In this document: positions 57,701 through 64,000 of the stretch, one piece after another | Numbering within the stretch: the first letter of the stretch is position 1 | Layout: each line of letters begins with the position of its first letter | Source of the DNA: Glandiceps talaboti | Lineage: Eukaryota; Hemichordata; Enteropneusta; Spengelidae | Direction: 5' to 3' | Assembly (NCBI RefSeq): GCF_964340395.1 | Contig: NC_135557.1 | Coordinates: forward strand, 11,623,546 to 11,687,545 | Length of the DNA: 64,000 bases | Made by a program: the position numbers and the translations under genes | Notes under the pieces: model-generated | Seen by the model: the letters and a program-made list of their open reading frames with translations, nothing else | Databases searched by the model: none | Told to the model about the DNA's origin: nothing

Positions 57701-59658
57701 GAGGCGTTCTTGAGTAAACGATGTCACATACATACATACATACATACATACATACATACATACATACATACATACATACATACATACATACATAGTTATT
57801 AGTTTATCATAGTTAATTTATTCACTGTACTATTTCGATATAGATACTACAAGCATAAGACAGTTGTACTGCTAACATAAGTTTGACATATAAAAAGGTC
57901 ACTAAGTACAGAAAGTCAACAATGGCAGATGGCACACAGAACTGGTGCCGAAACACTGAACAGTTTAAAACTTTAAACAATGGATGGGGGAAAGTTATAA
58001 CGAGCATTTTGAGAATATCGATGGTTGTAGATTTTAAGTAGTACATAGGCCTCACGTTGTATCTCACCACAACTACAAATACGCACTTAAGAGGTACGAA
58101 GTTGCGAAAAGTTTAATTCCTCGAGGTTCTGATAATGTACATAAATGGTCGTCATGTACATTAAAGATAACCAAGTCCGGATTAATCGCTGTTCTGTAGG
58201 ACATAACCTTTGAGCGAATTTCAAATTGTATACATGATGTAATATCTACCATATGGTCTCCAACACTTTCTTTACTGGATCTGTATAGATACATGAAAGC
58301 TTTAGTTTTTTGCATACATACATACATACATACATACATACATACATACATACATGCATACATGCATACATACATGCATGCATACATGCATACATCCTTG
58401 CATATTTCTAAGCATAAACTTCGTATATCATGTACAATAGCTATAGTTCAGAATTTGTAATTCCAACTATGAGTGTATGACCAAACGTCGATGGCTTTGA
58501 CCTTACATGAGGCATTCAGTTTAAAAGTGGTTGCTGTTGAAGATTTCATCTATTTCGTTTTATATTAAATTCTTTAGACGTTGATTCATTTACTTTCAAT
58601 TTCTCTCCTCAAGAACATTTGTGGTTCTGTTATGTTCGATTCAGTGTTTCCCTGTGAATGATCAGTTTATTTAACCTAATTTAAAAAATATATATATTTA
58701 TTATCGGGGGGGGGGGGGTCTTTAATAAGTAATAAGTATTAATATCACACACATACATCCCACACAAAAACAACACACAACAAACACGGCGTCCACATCA
58801 CATCCATAACATAGAATCCTGGAATTCAATCATTGAATTATGTCATCGTTTTTCTTATAATTTCTTTTAAGCGTGAATTAAGACCAGATTTGAACTTAAT
58901 GCTTCACGTTGGAAGAAAGCCATAGATTTGGGGGCATTATAATATAATATAATATAATATAATATAATATAATATAATATAATATAATATAATATAATAT
59001 AATATAATATAATGAAATATAATATAATATAATATTATATTATATTATATAATATTATATAATATTATATAATATAATATAATATAATAATATAACTTTA
59101 TTCTATTTCCATAAAAAATCATCGGAAATTGGTTTTCCACAGGCACTTTTTTAAAAAGAGGTGAATAGGAAAGCAAACAATGAATAAAAAGTAGCTCAGA
59201 AAATGCAAGTGAAAAGTAAAAGCAAAAGATAAAATGTATGTAACACATCAAAGATACAAAATACACAAAATCCTAAAAAAAAATACAATACTGAGTTAAA
59301 CATTTCACTAAAACAAATGGTTAGATATTTAAGGACCGGTTTAAGATGTGAATCGCGGAGATCATGATTTTGTGTACGAAGGTGCATAGATTTATTTGAA
59401 GGCTATAGACTTAGCTTCAAGTTTTGAATGGGCATGCTTATTTAACCAGCGTTTCTGATTTGTGTAGTTATGAATGGTCTTCTTTGGAACACTGTAATCA
59501 ACATGTATTATACAAGAAACTATATGAAATATGAAGCTCGCATAGTTAACATATTGCCAGATTATGAAAAAAATAATTGATTATGCAAATAAACCATATA
59601 GCTTCTAAGTTGCACCATTAAACTGTAACATCACGCATGTCTTTACGACCAGTACATT
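57701..59658. other. Intergenic, microsatellite-rich
   Basis: No coding exon is supported. Holds (ACAT)n at 57728-57794 and 58313-58395, a poly-G run at 58706-58717 and (AATAT)n at 58938-59095. Confidence 0.6.
58938..59095. repeat. (AATAT)n microsatellite
   Basis: Pentanucleotide run with phase-switch interruptions. Confidence 0.95.
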
Positions 59659-60834
59659 TATTACTACTGATCTTCGCACACAGCTGATAGACCAAGTAAT
59701 AACACCCGAATCACTCTCATATCTCGTATCCGACTCAACTTCTGTATGTACGTACCAGGATCACACTTGAACTTTAAAGGGAATTAGCTCAGACTACACA
59801 CAGTGTTTAAAGATCTACACTGGAAAACAAGGCAAGCACCCAGCATAGTGCCTCGTTCATTGACTTCCCGCGAAGCCAAGTCTCTTACCAAAATCTGAAG
59901 TGCCTGTCCCCAGTGTACTTTTATTGTGACGTCCTTAAAGTCTAAATATACATAACGCATGGCCAATGGCCAAATAATTAATGCACTCCATATAGAGTTT
60001 TCATGGGCGTTATAATGCCCTAAAAGTAATTTTAAAACATTGATGAATGATCACTATGAATCCTAGATATTTATGAAATGCAGACCGTCGTCTCATGTAT
60101 TCGAGTATGCTTGGAATCCTGTGTGGTCTAAATCCGATATCCTTGAGACAGTCTATTGACCTTTCAGTCAAACTAGGACATGCGATGTTGTTAAAATATT
60201 AAGTTTACTGAAATATAAATATGTCATCTGTGACACTTTCCCCTCTTTCCAAAATTTGTAACGCCCTCGTTACAGACTAAAATATCTAAAAAAATAATTT
60301 ACCCTTCATAAATGAAAATTGAAAAGTCTTAGAAGTAATTAATGCTGTTTCGTATGAAGTGTTAGAAATGTAAAATTTATACGACCCTTGAAAACTAAGA
60401 TTGCTAAAATCTCAAATTCCGAACCAGATATACTTGTTTCGTCAACATGTACTTTAATGAATAAATGACATCAAAGAGAGACATCACAGATAATTAGAAA
60501 ATTGAATTGTAGAATAATTATATCCTGAGTTGGCTATTGAATTGTGTACTTCTCAATCACATCACAAACATACGTTCGACTGGCCAGTCTTTTTCAATCA
60601 TTCACACAATCATACTGATCGATATGACCATCCATAACATACTGTTCGGGCCCCCTCTATTTTCATTAACACTACCAGACAAGTACAGTCATCAATATAA
60701 TTCTCAGGTCTAAAGAACTTTGCTAGGAATTTTATATCTGCAGCATTTAAAAGTTGAACATAAAGAAATATAAATATAAGAATGTTTTAATGTTGACCAA
60801 GTTATACCCGATTCATCGTGTACATAACTAAATT
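59659..60834 (+). repeat. 1.17 kb direct repeat, copy 1
   Basis: From tattactactgatcttcgca to tacataactaaatt. Repeated 3010 bp later with a single mismatch noticed (59696 g, 62706 a). No long ORF, no terminal inverted repeat. Confidence 0.95.
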
Positions 60835-62668
60835 ATAACATAAGTATTCCTATCTGAAAGGAATGTAGGTATCTGTCTCGTAAAATCAAATGATGACATT
60901 AAATATCTATGCTATGAATAAATATTAACTCTTAAATATTTCATCACGCCAATATTGAAAATTGTCACTGACAAATGGTCAGCATGCCATATTCGTGATC
61001 ATTTTCCAAATTGAATCTTTAACTGCAGACGAAATCAATATTATGAAAAAATGGTGTAGCATAAAAGTGTGTGATAAACTATTTATGTCATTGACGTCGT
61101 CTGTGTTTAGTGAAGTCAAAATTAACCAGTCAATGTTATTCAAGTAATCTAAGTCCAGTAACTTGTGATTTCACCCTGATATCAGCTATCAAGAACACTG
61201 ACCTAAATGTATTGTCTTACAGCTATCCTTAAGTTACACTAACTAATCAGCTGTTACAGTCATCAAGAGAAGTCAGTTGCGCCAACACAATCATTGTCGT
61301 GTAAGAAACCCTACGTCATTATTTAAACATTACAGGCATCTTAGCTGTTCATCCATGTTTAAAATTTGACATCTTCAGTATGTTAACGACTTGTACAGAA
61401 CTAATAAGACCATTAATATTAATCCAATAAGTCAATTTAGTTTTCATTACAAGTAACCTGATTGACCATAAGTAGGTTGGCAATTTTCTCATTGCAATTC
61501 AATATACCCTTTGAATCTATACCACTAGAAATTATGCACGCAGCTCAAGTGATAATGGTCCTTTCTGAGGAATTTCATAAATTCTTGCGGAATTTGAAAG
61601 GAAATTTGTATAGACATTAACACAGCTCATTTCGGTCGGATCTCTGTTTTACACTCAATATTTGAAAATCAAATATTTATCTTGTACTGCAGATTCAATA
61701 AAATACTATATCAACATGGTTCCTTCCTTTACTGTAGGAACTTTAAATCACACAGTCATACTCAACGTGTGAGCAACGCATTTATCTGTAGCGTTTTCCG
61801 CTCACTACAACTCAGAGTCAACAAAACTTCGAGGAGTTTCCTATACTCCATACTTCAAGAAATATCCTTATTAAAACTAAAATTTTCTCCATAGATAAAT
61901 CAATAATATTCTTCCTGCTTGTACGCGACCATTGAGATGTAAAACAGCATCACTGAAATGGTTGTGGTAAGAAAATAGATTTCAAAAAGTGTTCATCGTC
62001 AAACTAAATCGAACATACAATTATTATTTCTCATGATTAGCTTTGTACACAGTAACAAACTCGCTGATCGTGAATAAAAATGAATTGAGCAATAATAATA
62101 ATGTCAATCTTTAAAAAAAAATTACTACCGTATGATTAATGAGTTCTTTGTCCGTCAAAAGTCTTAAATATGTATTTCACATGCAAACTGCTGCGTTCTG
62201 TATAAGCGTCCGATATCTTTTTGTTGAAAATTAAAGTGTTCTTCATACTCGTGCTTGTAGCAATCGAATGTCAGCTGGTCGCGTTGATGGCTTCACTTCA
62301 AAGTTTGTCATAGTCTTTATCGTTGTCTCGTTATTCAAAATTCCACGCTTTCAGACACATTCTCTCCTTCTGCAATGTTACATTCCGTTACTGCAATGTT
62401 ATCAGTTCTAGTTCGTGTAGCATTCCCACCATTTGGAACATAATCGTTAAAGTTTCCTTTCGAAAAGTTCTTGAATCTTCTCTGCATCCCTTTTTGTACA
62501 AACTTTTTCTTCTCATGCATCATTGTTTCTTCGTTACAGTGTTAATTTGTTTTACTCACCCAGTGGGGTTGTGTTTTTCTTCTTAAAGGTTGTCGGTAAG
62601 TCTTCGTAAGGTTCAAACTTGGTTCATTATACACACAAATGGTTGTTCAAGCCCCGGATCTCCATCAA
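60835..62668. other. Spacer between direct repeats
   Basis: 1.83 kb, AT-rich, no ORF above about 90 codons with protein-like character, no retroviral-type domain and no primer-binding-site-like sequence recognised after copy 1. Confidence 0.6.
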
Positions 62669-63844
62669 TATTACTACTGATCTTCGCACACAGCTGATAG
62701 ACCAAATAATAACACCCGAATCACTCTCATATCTCGTATCCGACTCAACTTCTGTATGTACGTACCAGGATCACACTTGAACTTTAAAGGGAATTAGCTC
62801 AGACTACACACAGTGTTTAAAGATCTACACTGGAAAACAAGGCAAGCACCCAGCATAGTGCCTCGTTCATTGACTTCCCGCGAAGCCAAGTCTCTTACCA
62901 AAATCTGAAGTGCCTGTCCCCAGTGTACTTTTATTGTGACGTCCTTAAAGTCTAAATATACATAACGCATGGCCAATGGCCAAATAATTAATGCACTCCA
63001 TATAGAGTTTTCATGGGCGTTATAATGCCCTAAAAGTAATTTTAAAACATTGATGAATGATCACTATGAATCCTAGATATTTATGAAATGCAGACCGTCG
63101 TCTCATGTATTCGAGTATGCTTGGAATCCTGTGTGGTCTAAATCCGATATCCTTGAGACAGTCTATTGACCTTTCAGTCAAACTAGGACATGCGATGTTG
63201 TTAAAATATTAAGTTTACTGAAATATAAATATGTCATCTGTGACACTTTCCCCTCTTTCCAAAATTTGTAACGCCCTCGTTACAGACTAAAATATCTAAA
63301 AAAATAATTTACCCTTCATAAATGAAAATTGAAAAGTCTTAGAAGTAATTAATGCTGTTTCGTATGAAGTGTTAGAAATGTAAAATTTATACGACCCTTG
63401 AAAACTAAGATTGCTAAAATCTCAAATTCCGAACCAGATATACTTGTTTCGTCAACATGTACTTTAATGAATAAATGACATCAAAGAGAGACATCACAGA
63501 TAATTAGAAAATTGAATTGTAGAATAATTATATCCTGAGTTGGCTATTGAATTGTGTACTTCTCAATCACATCACAAACATACGTTCGACTGGCCAGTCT
63601 TTTTCAATCATTCACACAATCATACTGATCGATATGACCATCCATAACATACTGTTCGGGCCCCCTCTATTTTCATTAACACTACCAGACAAGTACAGTC
63701 ATCAATATAATTCTCAGGTCTAAAGAACTTTGCTAGGAATTTTATATCTGCAGCATTTAAAAGTTGAACATAAAGAAATATAAATATAAGAATGTTTTAA
63801 TGTTGACCAAGTTATACCCGATTCATCGTGTACATAACTAAATT
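62669..63844 (+). repeat. 1.17 kb direct repeat, copy 2
   Basis: Near-identical to 59659-60834. The flanks differ immediately on both sides (ataacataag versus taaagtaaag after the repeat). Confidence 0.95.
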
Positions 63845-64000
63845 TAAAGTAAAGATGGCAATGTTTCCCTATAAAGCCTATTGTAACGAAGAGTCTGAAG
63901 ACACAATTGACGTGTCAATCGATAACTTATGAAGAGTCTTAAGACACAATGACGTGACAAGCAATCTACTAGATCAGAGCTTGCCTTAAAGATGCTTGAT
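63845..64000. other. Window end
   Basis: Two near-copies of a short unit (gaagagtctgaagacacaat / gaagagtcttaagacacaat) at about 63889 and 63931. No gene is seen. Confidence 0.6.

Noticed and set aside
59659-63844. LTR retrotransposon with 1.17 kb LTRs
   Set aside because: Ends are not TG..CA, no primer-binding site or polypurine tract was recognised, and there is no gag/pol in the 1.83 kb interior.

Overview
This is eukaryotic (metazoan) DNA. It is AT-rich, has long introns with GT/AG splice sites, and is saturated with microsatellites, a 5'-truncated LINE, a tRNA-derived SINE and small TIR elements. Receptor-tyrosine-kinase-like genes with one-Ig-per-exon phase-1 ectodomains, together with this repeat style, suggest an invertebrate such as a lancelet, a hemichordate or another marine animal. 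The species cannot be fixed from the sequence. All gene models were spliced by hand from frames, splice sites and comparison between the copies.

Layout. (1) 1-1404 (+): last four coding exons of a tyrosine-kinase-like gene. (2) About 3.78-13.84 kb: a three-copy tandem array of a ~4.05 kb non-coding unit; a fourth, diverged copy lies at about 37.9-40.95 kb. (3) About 14.3-16.2 kb: a block holding two decayed minus-strand exons. (4) 16674-34098 (+): the main gene, 20 coding exons in consistent phase (3690 nt, 1229 residues): signal peptide, seven Ig domains, one FN3 domain, a TM helix, a tyrosine-rich juxtamembrane segment and a tyrosine-kinase fold. HRD is changed to HRY and DFG to NFS, so it should be a receptor pseudokinase. 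(5) 43876-48837 (-): a second pseudokinase with the same HRYLAAKH signature. Its ectodomain is reduced to the end of an FN3 domain, followed by TM and kinase fold. (6) 52790-56684 (-): a broken copy of gene 5 with frameshifts, stops and missing N-lobe exons. (7) 57.7-64 kb: non-coding, with a nearly identical 1.17 kb direct repeat pair.

The loci form a local family that spread by duplication and inversion of whole blocks; non-coding flanks are shared between 14-16, 41-49 and 50-57.7 kb. The intact members keep the VAIK-type lysine, the alpha-C glutamate and the C-lobe scaffold. They lose the catalytic Asp, the Mg-binding Asn and the DFG Asp, while carrying tyrosines in SH2-type contexts (YxN in the main gene, YEEI in the minus gene). 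The inferred system is a clustered family of kinase-dead, ligand-sensing or scaffold receptors plus ectodomain-stripped derivatives.
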